Shown piece by piece: positions 20,320 through 29,663 of a DNA stretch of 64,000 nucleotides; within the stretch, counting starts at the first letter, position 1, and the number at the start of each line of letters is the position of its first letter. Under the pieces are notes generated by a model. That model had not been told where the DNA came from, made no database searches, and saw only the letters and a program-made list of their open reading frames with translations. Source of the DNA: an uncultured Psychrobacter sp. (GTDB lineage: Bacteria; Pseudomonadota; Gammaproteobacteria; Pseudomonadales; Moraxellaceae); NCBI GenBank assembly GCA_947495055.1, contig CANLXO010000007.1, forward strand, positions 91,855 through 155,854. The letters run 5' to 3'. The translations under genes were made by a program, and so were the position numbers.

Positions 20320-20404
20320 TTGATCTATTATCGCTTTAAAGCATTATCGCTTTAATCCTGTCCGCTACTGTGTTTACTACCAAGCACACCATAGAGAGTA
20401 TTGC

Positions 20405-21820
20405 ATGAGTATCAAGCCTGTGGTCGCCTTAATCGGTCGCCCAAACGTCGGTAAATCCACCTTGTTTAACCAGTTTACTAAGAGTCGTCAGGCTTTGGTT
20501 GCCGATTTGTCAGGGCTTACTCGTGATCGTCAGTACGGTGATGCCAGATATGAAGATAAGTCCTTTATTGTCGTTGACACAGGCGGCATTGGTGAGGCGG
20601 ATGATGGCAGCGGCAATATCGATGATTACATGTCTGAGCAGTCGCACACTGCTATACACGAGGCAGATATCATTGTATTCGTCGTGGATGCGCGCGCAGG
20701 TTTGATTGGCGCAGATGCTGAGATCGGTAAGTTTTTGCATACCTTAGGCAAACCTGTGTATGTCGTTGCCAATAAGGTCGATGGCGCTCATGATTCAGCG
20801 CCTGCTGAGTTTTATGCATTAGGACTTGGCGAGCCATATCCAATGGCGGCAAGTCATGGTCGCGGTGTCGGTAATCTACTTGAGGTACTTACTGCTGATA
20901 TGCCAGAGGATGGGCACGGACAGGAGCCTGATGGCCTAAAGCTTGCTGTGATCGGTCGTCCCAACGTCGGTAAGTCAACGCTGGTCAATCGTCTATTAGG
21001 TGAAGATCGCGTTGTGGTATTTGATATGCCAGGCACAACGCGTGATAGTATCTACATTCCTTATCAGCGCGATGGCAAAGACTATGTGTTAATTGATACC
21101 GCAGGCGTGCGCCGCCGCGGTAAGATTGATGAAAAGGTAGAGAAGTTCTCTGTTATCAAAACCTTGCAGGCGATTAAAGACTCCAACGTTACGGTCATTG
21201 TCATTGATGCTCAAGAGGGTATCGTTGATCAAGATTTGCATATGATTGGCTATGCACTTGACGCAGGCCGCGCCTTAGTCGTTGCAATCAACAAATGGGA
21301 TGGTCTGACTCCAGATCAAAAAAACTATATCAAGATTGAGATGGATCGCCGTTTTAACTTTATTCCTTATGTCAAAGTGCATCTGATATCTGCGCTTCAT
21401 GGTACAGGCGTCGGTAATCTATACCCGTCTATTCGCCGCGCTTATGAGTCCTCGATGTTTGAGGTATCGACCAACCGCCTGACGCAAATCTTGCAAGATG
21501 CGGTGACTGCAAATCCGCCACCAACCGTTGGTGGTCGTAGAATCAAACTGCGCTATGCTCATATCGGTGGGCACAATCCACCCGTTATTGTTATTCATGG
21601 TAATCAAACTGGCTCGCTACCCAAAAGCTATCAGCGCTACTTAGAAAATCAGTTTCGCCAAGTGTTTAAATTAGAGGGCACGCCTTTGAACGTGGTATTC
21701 AAACTCAACGAAAACCCGTACGCTCACAAAAGCAGTACACCGACCAAAGCAAAGGCGCAGCAACTGCTTCAGCGCAAGCAGCGCAAAAAGTTCACTAAAG
21801 GTGATAAAAGAGATCGATAG
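20405..21820 (+). CDS. der: Ribosome-assembly GTPase Der (EngA)
   Basis: Der is an essential tandem GTPase for 50S subunit assembly. Both G domains are intact: [12 protein letters not shown] near the start and [12 protein letters not shown] from about residue 184, with DTGGIG and [10 protein letters not shown] as the G3 motifs and NKVDG and NKWDG as the G4 motifs. A KH-like domain follows, and the protein ends with a strongly basic tail ([19 protein letters not shown]). Its 471 residues are typical. It closes the conserved rlmN-to-der gene run. Confidence 0.97.
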   Translation: MSIKPVVALIGRPNVGKSTLFNQFTKSRQALVADLSGLTRDRQYGDARYEDKSFIVVDTGGIGEADDGSGNIDDYMSEQSHTAIHEADIIVFVVDARAGLIGADAEIGKFLHTLGKPVYVVANKVDGAHDSAPAEFYALGLGEPYPMAASHGRGVGNLLEVLTADMPEDGHGQEPDGLKLAVIGRPNVGKSTLVNRLLGEDRVVVFDMPGTTRDSIYIPYQRDGKDYVLIDTAGVRRRGKIDEKVEKFSVIKTLQAIKDSNVTVIVIDAQEGIVDQDLHMIGYALDAGRALVVAINKWDGLTPDQKNYIKIEMDRRFNFIPYVKVHLISALHGTGVGNLYPSIRRAYESSMFEVSTNRLTQILQDAVTANPPPTVGGRRIKLRYAHIGGHNPPVIVIHGNQTGSLPKSYQRYLENQFRQVFKLEGTPLNVVFKLNENPYAHKSSTPTKAKAQQLLQRKQRKKFTKGDKRDR

Positions 21821-21976
21821 CTCACGTTTTAATGAGCGTTTGCAAAGCTGTAATCGCTTATTTTTTAAACCTATAAAAGGGTGCAATAGCCTTTGTGACT
21901 TAGCATAAATACCAGTAGTATGTATGGGAGTATTTAGATTTATAACATTACAGTTGTCTAATGGCAGTGACGCGAT

Positions 21977-23887
21977 ATGAAAAACCGTCCACAAAAGACT
22001 CTCTCCGCTATTGCTTGGAGCGCTGTTTTACGAGTAACCCTTGTAACTGTGCTGACCGGGTTTTTACTGTCTGTTATTTACGGTCTGGTTTATCACTATA
22101 AGCAAAAGCAGCAACACGTTGATCAGTTAGCGGCGCTACTAACCACTAGTGCTTCAACGCCCGCTGGTGCCAATCTAATCGCCGATCAGGTGAGACTCGT
22201 GTTAGCTAATGAGCCAAGTATTGAGAGTATTAGGTTTTATTCGACGACATATTCTATCGCCGATAACGCTCAAGACAAGGGTGATGAGACTCGTAGCGAT
22301 TGGCAAAATGCACTGTTTTCAAATACTGCTAGCTTTAACTATCCTGTCATCAGTCGTGATGTTAGTAGTAGCACGTTTATTGACGAAGCTCTTGATGCCA
22401 GTGCTGATACTGAGAATCAAGACACTGGCAGTTTGGTCGGCTATCTTAATATTACGCTTGATACAGCCCGTATGCGTAGCAACTGGCTACAAGATAATTT
22501 GCTGCTATGGTTGTTCATCGTAGGACTCAGTCTGACTTGGATCATGTTTATACTGCGTAAAATCAACTGGTTTATCAAAGACGTAGATGCATTAACGGAT
22601 GTATTCAAACTGGTCATAGAAAATCCAGAGCTCAAGCAACTACCTGTCACCAAGCAGCGCCTTGAATTTAAGGAGCTTATGCAAGCCAAGCACGCTTTTA
22701 TCACTTTGTTTGAGCGCTTAAAGAATACGAAGCGCGACTATAAAGAGCTAGCTATCTTAGAGCAGCAACTACATAACAAAGATTTGTCTTTAAACCTGCA
22801 ACGCCACACCTTTCAAAGCATGATCAATCACGAGCTTAAAACTTCACTCAATGCTATCGTAGGCGGCCTACAACTACTCGATAGCCAAGGCTTAAATATC
22901 GAACAAAAAGACACTGCTGACATTATCAATAAAGGCGCGCAGCAGCTTGTGATAATGCTTGATCAAATCATGTTACTAAATCAGATTGATAAAGGTCAGA
23001 TTAGTATCGAGACGCGAGAATTTAATCCGCTAGAGGTTATCGCTGATTTACTCGCTAAGTATGAGCCTATCGCTCAACAAAAAGGGCTGGCGCTTGTTAG
23101 TCATATTCATCATATCGATTATGTGCTCCAAGGGGACGTCAACAAGATTAAGCAGATGGTATCGACGTTACTAGATAACGCAATAAAATTTACTACAAAA
23201 GGTGAGATTAGCCTTCAATCGCAGCTTACTCATTTTGATCGCAGTAATCGCTGGCAGATTGTGATCAAAGATACAGGTATTGGTATTGATGCCGATTATC
23301 TAAACGATATTTTTGATCCCTTCTTTCAGGCGGACTCGTCACAGACGCGTCAATACGAAGGCTCTGGTATTGGTCTGACTGTGGTCAGGCAAATGGCGCA
23401 GCTCATCGGTGCCACAGTAGAGGTTGAGAGTACACCTAATGTGGGTAGTCAATTCACGCTTACCATTCCTATGAGCAGTCAGCATCATACTCAGCAGCAA
23501 TCGGTTTTTAGTGAGTTGACGGTTATCTATTACTACTACCGCGAAAAAGGACATCTAGCAGCTACTCTTGAGCGACTAGGGGCTCATGTTCATTATCATC
23601 AGTACGAAAAATCTGTTATTGAGCAGATGAGTATTAAAAAGGTAGATATAGTCATGTGCGCTGAAGACGTACAGATAACCAGAGTGATCTCACTCACTAA
23701 ATCCATCCGTCAATACGAAAAGGCGCATCGCGCGCTGATTATCTACTGGTATCCGCCGCAGCAAGCGCCGAATTTAGGGAGTTTTGAGCATGGGATCAAG
23801 GCTGTCGGCGTCGACTACTGTCACAGCTCAGATATCAATAGCAAAACATTAATGAAACTCATTAAGGAGTGGCTGGCATGGATATAG
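21977..23887 (+). CDS. Orphan hybrid sensor histidine kinase with a degenerate receiver-like C terminus
   Basis: The 636-residue inner-membrane kinase has two transmembrane helices (about 18-38 and 173-195) enclosing a periplasmic sensor domain of about 130 residues. A cytoplasmic linker, HisKA and HATPase_c follow. The phospho-acceptor is His285 in SMINHELKTSLNAI. The N box is LLDNAIKFT, and the G boxes are KDTGIGID and EGSGIGLTVV. The last 120 residues resemble a receiver fold (LTVIYYYYREKGHLAATLERLGA), but the usual phospho-Asp is missing at the expected place in KVDIVMCAEDV. No response regulator or phosphotransfer gene is adjacent, so its partner is unknown. The ribosome site is weak. 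Confidence 0.88.
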   Translation: MKNRPQKTLSAIAWSAVLRVTLVTVLTGFLLSVIYGLVYHYKQKQQHVDQLAALLTTSASTPAGANLIADQVRLVLANEPSIESIRFYSTTYSIADNAQDKGDETRSDWQNALFSNTASFNYPVISRDVSSSTFIDEALDASADTENQDTGSLVGYLNITLDTARMRSNWLQDNLLLWLFIVGLSLTWIMFILRKINWFIKDVDALTDVFKLVIENPELKQLPVTKQRLEFKELMQAKHAFITLFERLKNTKRDYKELAILEQQLHNKDLSLNLQRHTFQSMINHELKTSLNAIVGGLQLLDSQGLNIEQKDTADIINKGAQQLVIMLDQIMLLNQIDKGQISIETREFNPLEVIADLLAKYEPIAQQKGLALVSHIHHIDYVLQGDVNKIKQMVSTLLDNAIKFTTKGEISLQSQLTHFDRSNRWQIVIKDTGIGIDADYLNDIFDPFFQADSSQTRQYEGSGIGLTVVRQMAQLIGATVEVESTPNVGSQFTLTIPMSSQHHTQQQSVFSELTVIYYYYREKGHLAATLERLGAHVHYHQYEKSVIEQMSIKKVDIVMCAEDVQITRVISLTKSIRQYEKAHRALIIYWYPPQQAPNLGSFEHGIKAVGVDYCHSSDINSKTLMKLIKEWLAWI

Positions 23888-23899
23888 GACTTCTTATTT

Positions 23900-24000
23900 A
23901 GCACAAGAAAGACTACTTAGCACAAGAAAGACTATCAGCATAAAAAAGACTACTGAGCATAAAAAAGACTACTGAGCATAAAAAAGACTACTGAGCATAA
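23900..24000 (+). repeat. Array of about five 19-bp tandem repeats abutting a terminator
   Basis: Two older copies (AGCACAAGAAAGACTACTT type, the second 18 bp) are followed by three identical copies of AGCATAAAAAAGACTACTG and a sixth partial copy. The partial copy runs directly into the left arm of the terminator at 24001-24032. The unit resembles that arm (AAAAAAGAC-x-x-CTG), so the array may derive from it by slippage or duplication. Confidence 0.9.
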
Positions 24001-24032
24001 AAAAAGACGCCTGATATTTAGGCGTCTTTTTG
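24001..24032. terminator. Bidirectional terminator between the histidine kinase and dacC
   Basis: AAAAAGACGCCT and AGGCGTCTTTTT form a 12-pair stem with a seven-base loop, with A-runs and T-runs on both sides. It serves both converging genes. Confidence 0.9.
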
Positions 24033-24049
24033 TACAAGTAAATCATATA

Positions 24050-25213
24050 TCAAAACAGGTTCTGCGCCCAGCGTACCACATGCTGCCACATCCGGCTTAT
24101 AAACCCTGACTCCTCGACGGCACTGGTAGCAATGATAGGTACAGAAGCTACAGCCTTACCATCAATAACCGCCATCATCTTGCCAACTTCTTGACCTTTG
24201 GCGATAGGCGCCTCTAAGCTCTCAGGTATGTCGACGACCGTAGTGATTTTATTTTTTTGTGTTTTGGTGGTCAAGATTTGCAAATTATCAGCAGTCGCCA
24301 GCTCAACCTCTTCATTTTCTCCAAACCATACTGGCAGTTTGCTTACAAACTGACCTGAAGGCGCTTTGGTAACGGTTGTAAAGTGGCCATAGCCCCAGTT
24401 GAGTAGTTCGCGCGACTGATCCGCACGAGCTTGCGCACTCTCTGTGCCCATAATAACGGAGATCAGGCGCATACCGTCACGGTCGCTAGAAGCTACCAAG
24501 CAGTAACCAGCAGCGTTGGTATGTCCTGTCTTTAAACCATCGACTGTCGAATCGGTCGCGAGTAGGGCGTTACGATTGCCTTGAGTAATACCGTTATAAG
24601 TAAACTCCTTTTCAGCGTAAATATCATAATACTCACCGCTGTTTTTGATAATAGCGCGCGCAAGCTTGGCCAAATCCATCGCTGAGGCATAATGACCATC
24701 ATCTGGCATACCCGTTGAATTGACAAAATTGGTGTTTTCCATACCCAGCTTTTGCGCCTGCTCGTTCATCAAAATAGCAAAAGCCGATTCGCTACCAGCG
24801 ATATGCTCAGCCATTGCTTTTGAGGCGTCATTGCCTGATTGAATGATGATGCCGCGAAGCATATCGATCACGCTTGCTGTTTTGTTGACAGGGACATACA
24901 TGCAAGATTGGCTACTACTACCGCGGCACCAAGCGTTTTCGCTCATCAATACTTGGTCATCTTCACTCAAATCATTTGAGGCTAAGCGTTGCTCGATGAT
25001 GTAACTGGTCATCATTTTGGTCAAGGATGCTGGTGGCAGAGGTTGATTGGCATTCTTTTGTGCCAAAATCTCGCCTGTATTGTAGTCCATCAATACATAA
25101 GCAGTGTTGTCCATTTCAGGAGTTTGAATGGCGGCGCCTGCCATGACCGCGCTCATAGAAGCGCTTGCAACCATAAGCTGGATGAGCTGTTTTTTTACCT
25201 GCTTTACTATCAT
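24050..25213 (-). CDS. dacC: D-alanyl-D-alanine carboxypeptidase (PBP5/6 type)
   Basis: This enzyme removes the terminal D-Ala from peptidoglycan stem peptides in the periplasm. A signal peptide ends near AGAA. The catalytic motifs are SLTK (Ser63, Lys66), SGN (126-128) and KTG (228-230), all in normal order and spacing. A PBP5_C domain follows, and the last 20 residues (EESGFISRMWQHVVRWAQNLF region) form an amphipathic membrane anchor. The 387 residues are standard. A Cys pair at about 96 and 104 near the active site could form a disulfide. The paralogue name (dacA versus dacC) is not certain. No clear ribosome site is seen. Confidence 0.93.
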   Translation of the reverse strand: MIVKQVKKQLIQLMVASASMSAVMAGAAIQTPEMDNTAYVLMDYNTGEILAQKNANQPLPPASLTKMMTSYIIEQRLASNDLSEDDQVLMSENAWCRGSSSQSCMYVPVNKTASVIDMLRGIIIQSGNDASKAMAEHIAGSESAFAILMNEQAQKLGMENTNFVNSTGMPDDGHYASAMDLAKLARAIIKNSGEYYDIYAEKEFTYNGITQGNRNALLATDSTVDGLKTGHTNAAGYCLVASSDRDGMRLISVIMGTESAQARADQSRELLNWGYGHFTTVTKAPSGQFVSKLPVWFGENEEVELATADNLQILTTKTQKNKITTVVDIPESLEAPIAKGQEVGKMMAVIDGKAVASVPIIATSAVEESGFISRMWQHVVRWAQNLF

Positions 25214-25528
25214 AAATTGTTACACCGCATCAAAAAACCAAATGTATCTACCGCATAGCTAAGGATATAAACGTATGTTTGGTAACCTTTATACCGAGCC
25301 TCAAAACTCATAATTGACAGATGAGCACAGTATATTGCCTAAGCGATAGACATAAAAAATAACGCCTTATAGTAGCAAAATGCCCGGCGATGGGGAATCG
25401 TTAAATGCAACTAAATAAGACCGGGGGAGATTGTTAAGATAATAAAAAACTTGCAATCACTTATCGCCAAAGGCTATAAATCATCGCAAGTCGTATGAGA
25501 CATTGTCTGTTGCAACTAGTACTACCCG
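25214..25528. other. Intergenic region upstream of dacC
   Basis: This holds the dacC promoter region and the 3' flank of the secreted-protein gene. No coding frame is convincing. A locally GC-rich stretch at about 25381-25430, with CCCGG and CCGGG arms, stands out from its AT-rich surroundings but has no T-run. I cannot assign it a function. Confidence 0.4.
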
Positions 25529-25960
25529 CTAGACAGCCGCGTTAGCCAAGTCCTCGCATAGCGCTTTGTTTTCTTGTCTAGAGAATCCCATAGTCCAGCT
25601 ACGAATGCCTTGCAAGATTTGGCGATAATCTTGCTGAGTAGACAAGTACTGGATAGCCGCTTTTGGATCCTCTAATGACGGCATCAATTCGTGAAGCTGT
25701 ACATTATAAGACTTATAAAAACGCTGTTTTTGTTTGCCATTGAGCATCGGCGGGCATATCTCTGAGAGCACTTGCATGACGGCTATTTCATGCTTAGTGA
25801 TGTTCATACCAGACATATCTAAAGGGATCGTTGTAGAGTTATCTGCTGCAGTTGTTACTGAAGAGAGCAAGAATGCAGACGCTATGGCGCTAGCAAAACC
25901 GACTTTGGAGGCGGCTTGTTTCATAGTAAAAGCTGTAGACAATATCGATTGATTCTTCAT
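25529..25960 (-). CDS. Secreted hypothetical protein (143 residues)
   Basis: The N terminus looks like a Sec signal peptide: MKNQ, then a hydrophobic stretch (VGFASAIASAFLLSSV) ending near TAA at about residue 38. The mature part is about 105 residues, helical in character, with two Cys (SEICPPML and ALCEDLAN) that could form a disulfide in the periplasm. I do not recognise a named family. Similar small secreted proteins are common in Moraxellaceae, but that is recollection rather than a search result. The ribosome site is weak. It is a monocistronic minus-strand gene. Confidence 0.65.
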   Translation of the reverse strand: MKNQSILSTAFTMKQAASKVGFASAIASAFLLSSVTTAADNSTTIPLDMSGMNITKHEIAVMQVLSEICPPMLNGKQKQRFYKSYNVQLHELMPSLEDPKAAIQYLSTQQDYRQILQGIRSWTMGFSRQENKALCEDLANAAV

Positions 25961-26550
25961 TCAGTATTACGCTCGCTTATCATTATTTGATGGTCATATG
26001 GTAATAGTTATAAAAATAAAAGTCACATGAATTCTTCGTCTATGTGTAGATATATTGTGAGCTTAGCCCGTGTTTCAGCAACATAGCAGAGCTATAAGTA
26101 GACAAGTTACGTCAAGATAAAGCAAAGGGTAAATAATGTTGTTAATTATTGCTTATTGTAACGCATTGGCATATTTTTTAGGGCGCCGGTTTTGATAAAT
26201 AGACTGACAAAACAAAACCTTAGACGTTAAGTGAATAAGGCAGACAGAGTATAACGCTAAATGCAGGCACTGGTATACAAAGATTAATTTAATATTATTC
26301 ACTATTATATAAGGCAGCTTTGAGCGATTTATCTCTTATTTAGTTTTATCACTGTCTGTTTGCAGGTACCATTTGAGATATACAAGTACTAGTTAAGAGG
26401 TGTCAATCGCCTAGAGCTTTAAGCATTTTGGCATTGAACAACAAATACAGTGTGTACAAAGGATGTGATAATCCTATATCATCAAAACCCCAAAATTTAG
26501 CAAATCATGATGACTTTTATAGCGTCATCTACTATAGAAAAAGAGTATTA
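25961..26550. other. Long AT-rich divergent spacer before surE
   Basis: About 590 bases lie between the secreted-protein gene (minus strand) and surE. The surE frame stays open upstream to 26428, but that extension does not look like SurE and the family start is at 26551. I see no other gene, repeat or hairpin with a T-run, and no convincing promoter boxes. Confidence 0.45.
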
Positions 26551-27336
26551 ATGAGATTTTTAATTAGTAATGATGATGGCGTATATGCACCTGGATTGGC
26601 AGCTTTGTACAGGGCTTTATCTGGCATTGGAGAAGTGGTCGTCGTCGCACCAAATACTGAGCAGAGCGGTACAGCTAGTGCGTTAACTATTACGCGTCCC
26701 TTACATACTCACATTCTGCCATCTGGCTTTATCGCTGTAAATGGCTCGCCTGCTGATTGTATTCATTTAGCACTGCACAATCTTTATCAGGGCGTTGCAT
26801 TCGATTGCGTCATAACGGGAATCAATTCAGGAGCAAATCTAGGACAAGACGTTCTATATTCAGGTACCTTTGGCGCCGCTCTTACTGCGCAGCTTTTTGG
26901 TATTCCAGCTATTGCAACCTCCTTAGTTGGCGGCGCTCATAAAATATCAGACCAAGATCAAAGTTATGATAGGGCAGCAAACGAGATCGTCAAACTATTA
27001 ACCCAAACATCGATAATAGATACCTGTAAAAGTTTGCCCTATCATGTATTAAACGTTAATATTCCTAATGTAAAAAGTGCTGATGATATTCAAGGTCGCA
27101 AAATCACGCGCCTAGGTCATAGCCAGATTGCACAGCCTGTGTATCATATGGTTGATCCACGCGGACGTGATGCTTACTGGTTGTCTTTACGCAAAGATAA
27201 CGCACAGAATCAAAATCAAGCATCGGCTGATACGGATATACAAGCAGTTGCAGCAGGCTACATTAGTCTGTCACCAGTTAGGCTACACCATACTCCAAAA
27301 GCGGCGCTCAAACAGTTGCAGGTGCTAGATATATAA
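26551..27336 (+). CDS. surE: 5'/3'-nucleotidase SurE
   Basis: SurE is a metal-dependent nucleoside-monophosphate phosphatase linked to stationary-phase survival. The protein begins MRFLISNDDGVYAPG, where the two Asp bind metal. It continues with PNTEQSGTASALT (Ser ligand region), VNGSPADC and TGINSGANLGQDVLYSGT (Asn ligand). The frame is open 41 codons further upstream, but the conserved N terminus fixes the start at the ATG, giving 261 residues. It is followed by an NlpD-like gene, as in the surE-pcm-nlpD-rpoS cluster of other gammaproteobacteria, but pcm and rpoS are absent here. Confidence 0.95.
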   Translation: MRFLISNDDGVYAPGLAALYRALSGIGEVVVVAPNTEQSGTASALTITRPLHTHILPSGFIAVNGSPADCIHLALHNLYQGVAFDCVITGINSGANLGQDVLYSGTFGAALTAQLFGIPAIATSLVGGAHKISDQDQSYDRAANEIVKLLTQTSIIDTCKSLPYHVLNVNIPNVKSADDIQGRKITRLGHSQIAQPVYHMVDPRGRDAYWLSLRKDNAQNQNQASADTDIQAVAAGYISLSPVRLHHTPKAALKQLQVLDI

Positions 27337-27373
27337 AATAATAATTTTAAACCAGATACTAGCTTTACCATAA

Positions 27374-27403
27374 ATAAGTCACACTACGATAAGTCACACT
27401 ACG
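27374..27403 (+). repeat. Exact 15-bp tandem duplication between surE and nlpD
   Basis: The unit ATAAGTCACACTACG occurs twice in direct succession, shortly before the ribosome site of the NlpD-like gene. Confidence 0.9.
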
Positions 27404-27418
27404 AATAGGATATCTTGT

Positions 27419-28216
27419 ATGAAAAAGCTTACGATGAGATCGCAACTAGCGACGGCAACCTTGCTCGGAGCAATGACAGTGGCGATGGTTGGCTGCGCAA
27501 CTAAGCCTGCTTATCAGCCGGCCAATCTAAGCGGTCCCAAAATCATTACCAACGCTCAAGGTGTGCCTAATTATCATCTAGTCAAGCGCGGCGATACCGT
27601 CAGTCAAATCGCTTCTCGCTATCGGCTGAACTATCGCCAAATCGGTTCGCTAAATGGTTTAGATAGTAAATATACTATCTATAGCGGTCAATGGCTTAAA
27701 CTGTGGGATGGCAGCTCGGCGCCTGCTGCCAACAACAGCTACAACACGTCAGTCCGTCAGACGCCGCAGCCACAGCCTACCTATACGCCGCCTGTCACCA
27801 GTGCACCTGTCACTCAAAGTCCAGTATATAACGCAACGGCCAATTCGGCGACAAATTATGATTATCCAACGAGCAATCAGGTGATTCGCAACTTTGATGC
27901 TCAATCAGGCAACATGGGTATGTGGTTTGCCGGTCAAGAAGGCGATCCTGTCGTAGCGAGTCAATCAGGTACGGTACTGTACTCTGGTAATGGACTGCCT
28001 GAATATGGCAACCTGATTATGATACGTCATAGTGACAACTATATTACCGCTTACGCCCATAACAGTCAGTTGCTGGTCAAAGAAGGCGATCAAGTACAGC
28101 GTGGTCAGCGTATTGCCAATATGGGCCGCAGTGGTCAAACCGATCAAGTCGCCTTAGAGTTTCAGGTGCGCTTAAATGGTAACCCTATTGATCCACGTGC
28201 GGTACTAGCGCGCTAA
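27419..28216 (+). CDS. nlpD: NlpD-like lipoprotein (LysM plus degenerate M23 domain)
   Basis: NlpD activates the AmiC amidase at the division septum. The lipobox MVGC gives lipidated Cys26. A LysM domain covers about residues 45-92 (HLVKRGDTVSQIASRY, TIYSGQWLKL). It is followed by a Pro/Gln/Thr linker and a C-terminal M23/LytM fold (SGTVLYSGNGLPEYGNLIMI). The zinc ligands of active M23 peptidases are missing: the first His region reads GMWFAGQEGD and the H-x-H motif is replaced by LEFQV. This is the pattern of a non-catalytic activator. It is probably cotranscribed with the transglycosylase gene 22 bases downstream. Confidence 0.88.
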   Translation: MKKLTMRSQLATATLLGAMTVAMVGCATKPAYQPANLSGPKIITNAQGVPNYHLVKRGDTVSQIASRYRLNYRQIGSLNGLDSKYTIYSGQWLKLWDGSSAPAANNSYNTSVRQTPQPQPTYTPPVTSAPVTQSPVYNATANSATNYDYPTSNQVIRNFDAQSGNMGMWFAGQEGDPVVASQSGTVLYSGNGLPEYGNLIMIRHSDNYITAYAHNSQLLVKEGDQVQRGQRIANMGRSGQTDQVALEFQVRLNGNPIDPRAVLAR

Positions 28217-28238
28217 TTCCTAATATGAGAGTTGTATC

Positions 28239-29549
28239 ATGCTAAAAAAACAATACGCCGCTTTGCTTCCCGCGCTTTTTTTTGTCGGCTGTACCAGTCA
28301 GCAAGCCATGCAGCAGCCAAGCAAAACGGTGCCAGTACGCCAAGGCAAAGTAGAGATTACTCAGCAGCAGACGATTACTGTAAAACCGACACCTGCGCCA
28401 GTTATCACGCCCAAACCGCAACCTGTTAAGCCTAGCTATCAGAGTTTTTCAGACTGGAAATCTGATTTTTCTATGCGCGCGCTATCATCAGGCTATAGCA
28501 GTTATGATGTGCAGCGCTTGCTTGCGTCTGCAAATTTAAATCAGCAAGTTATCTCACTCGATTCAGGGCAGCCTGAGTTCTCAAAAATGCCTTGGGAATA
28601 CGTTGATTCTGCGGTATCAGAAGGTCGCGTGAGTACTGGCAAGCGTAAGTTCTCTGAACAGCGCGGATTTTTATCACAGTTAGAGTCCAGGTATGGCGTC
28701 GATGCTGAAGTCATCGCCGCGATCTGGGGTATGGAATCCTCCTACGGCGTTGTCACTGGCAATAGCTATATTCCAAGCTCGCTTGCTAGTCTTGCCTACG
28801 ATGGTCGCCGCCAAGAGTTCGCCGAAAACCAGTTGTTAGCCCTTATAACCTTGCTACAACGCGGTGATGTGTCTTGGTCGCAGCTCGATGGCTCGTGGGC
28901 AGGCGGCATGGGACAGACGCAGTTTATCCCTGATACATGGCTCAAGTATGGCGTTGATGGTGATAATAACGGTAGCCGTAATCCATGGGCGACAGGGGAC
29001 GCGTTAGCATCGACTGCCAATTATCTCAATAATTCAGGTTGGGTGCGTGGTTTGGCGCCTTTTTATGAAGCAACTATTCCTGCCTCTTTTGATTACTCCT
29101 TAGTCGGTACCAAACAATCTGCTGCCAGATGGGCATCGATGGGTATTGATACGCTTGAGGATGTCACTTTGGATGCCAATACTCAGATGGAGCTGTGGCT
29201 GCCTGCTGGTAAAGATGGTCCTGTCCTACTGCTTAGCCCTAATTTTGATGTTATCAAGGTATACAACAACTCTTCAAGCTACGCGCTTGGGGTGAGTTTG
29301 CTTGGCAAAGCCATCGCGGGCAAAAGCGGTCTACAAAAATCATGGCCACGTTACGAGCGTCCACTCTCTACGGTGCAAGTGACCAATTTGCAGCGCCGTT
29401 TAACCAGTTCTGGCTACGACACCAAGGGTACTGACGGCATTGTCGGTACCAACACTCGTAATGCGTTTCAGCGCTGGCAGGCGGACAACGGTCAGACGCC
29501 AGATGGTTTTATCACGCAGCGCAGCGCGTCGTCATTAGCGTCTTGGTGA
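28239..29549 (+). CDS. mltB: MltB-family lytic murein transglycosylase
   Basis: This enzyme cleaves the MurNAc-GlcNAc bond of peptidoglycan with formation of the 1,6-anhydro product. The lipobox FVGC (Cys18) makes it an outer-membrane lipoprotein. After a Pro-rich linker comes the SLT_2 catalytic domain, with Glu166 in GMESSYG as the catalytic acid, then GGMGQTQFIPDTW. A C-terminal PG_binding_1 domain begins near LSTVQVTNLQRRL. E. coli MltB lacks the last domain, so this is the longer variant of the family (436 residues). Placement next to the NlpD-like gene points to shared work in cell-wall remodelling. Confidence 0.92.
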   Translation: MLKKQYAALLPALFFVGCTSQQAMQQPSKTVPVRQGKVEITQQQTITVKPTPAPVITPKPQPVKPSYQSFSDWKSDFSMRALSSGYSSYDVQRLLASANLNQQVISLDSGQPEFSKMPWEYVDSAVSEGRVSTGKRKFSEQRGFLSQLESRYGVDAEVIAAIWGMESSYGVVTGNSYIPSSLASLAYDGRRQEFAENQLLALITLLQRGDVSWSQLDGSWAGGMGQTQFIPDTWLKYGVDGDNNGSRNPWATGDALASTANYLNNSGWVRGLAPFYEATIPASFDYSLVGTKQSAARWASMGIDTLEDVTLDANTQMELWLPAGKDGPVLLLSPNFDVIKVYNNSSSYALGVSLLGKAIAGKSGLQKSWPRYERPLSTVQVTNLQRRLTSSGYDTKGTDGIVGTNTRNAFQRWQADNGQTPDGFITQRSASSLASW

Positions 29550-29663
29550 AGTGATCTGCTAACGCCATTTTTCAGCAGTGATTATTGGCGCAAGCTTACA
29601 GTAAAATTTTAGTTTAAGAAATATATTTTGTCCGAGAGTGTTTTATAACCCAATAGGTAAGAT

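Noticed and set aside
23900-24000. CRISPR-like array
   Set aside because: The units are directly tandem with no spacers and are too short; it is a simple tandem repeat next to a terminator.
26428-26550. N-terminal extension of SurE
   Set aside because: The upstream codons are not SurE-like, and the conserved MRFLISNDDG start is at 26551.
28232-28429. Small frames inside mltB and other large genes
   Set aside because: They overlap well-supported genes in other frames and show no ribosome sites or recognisable sequence.
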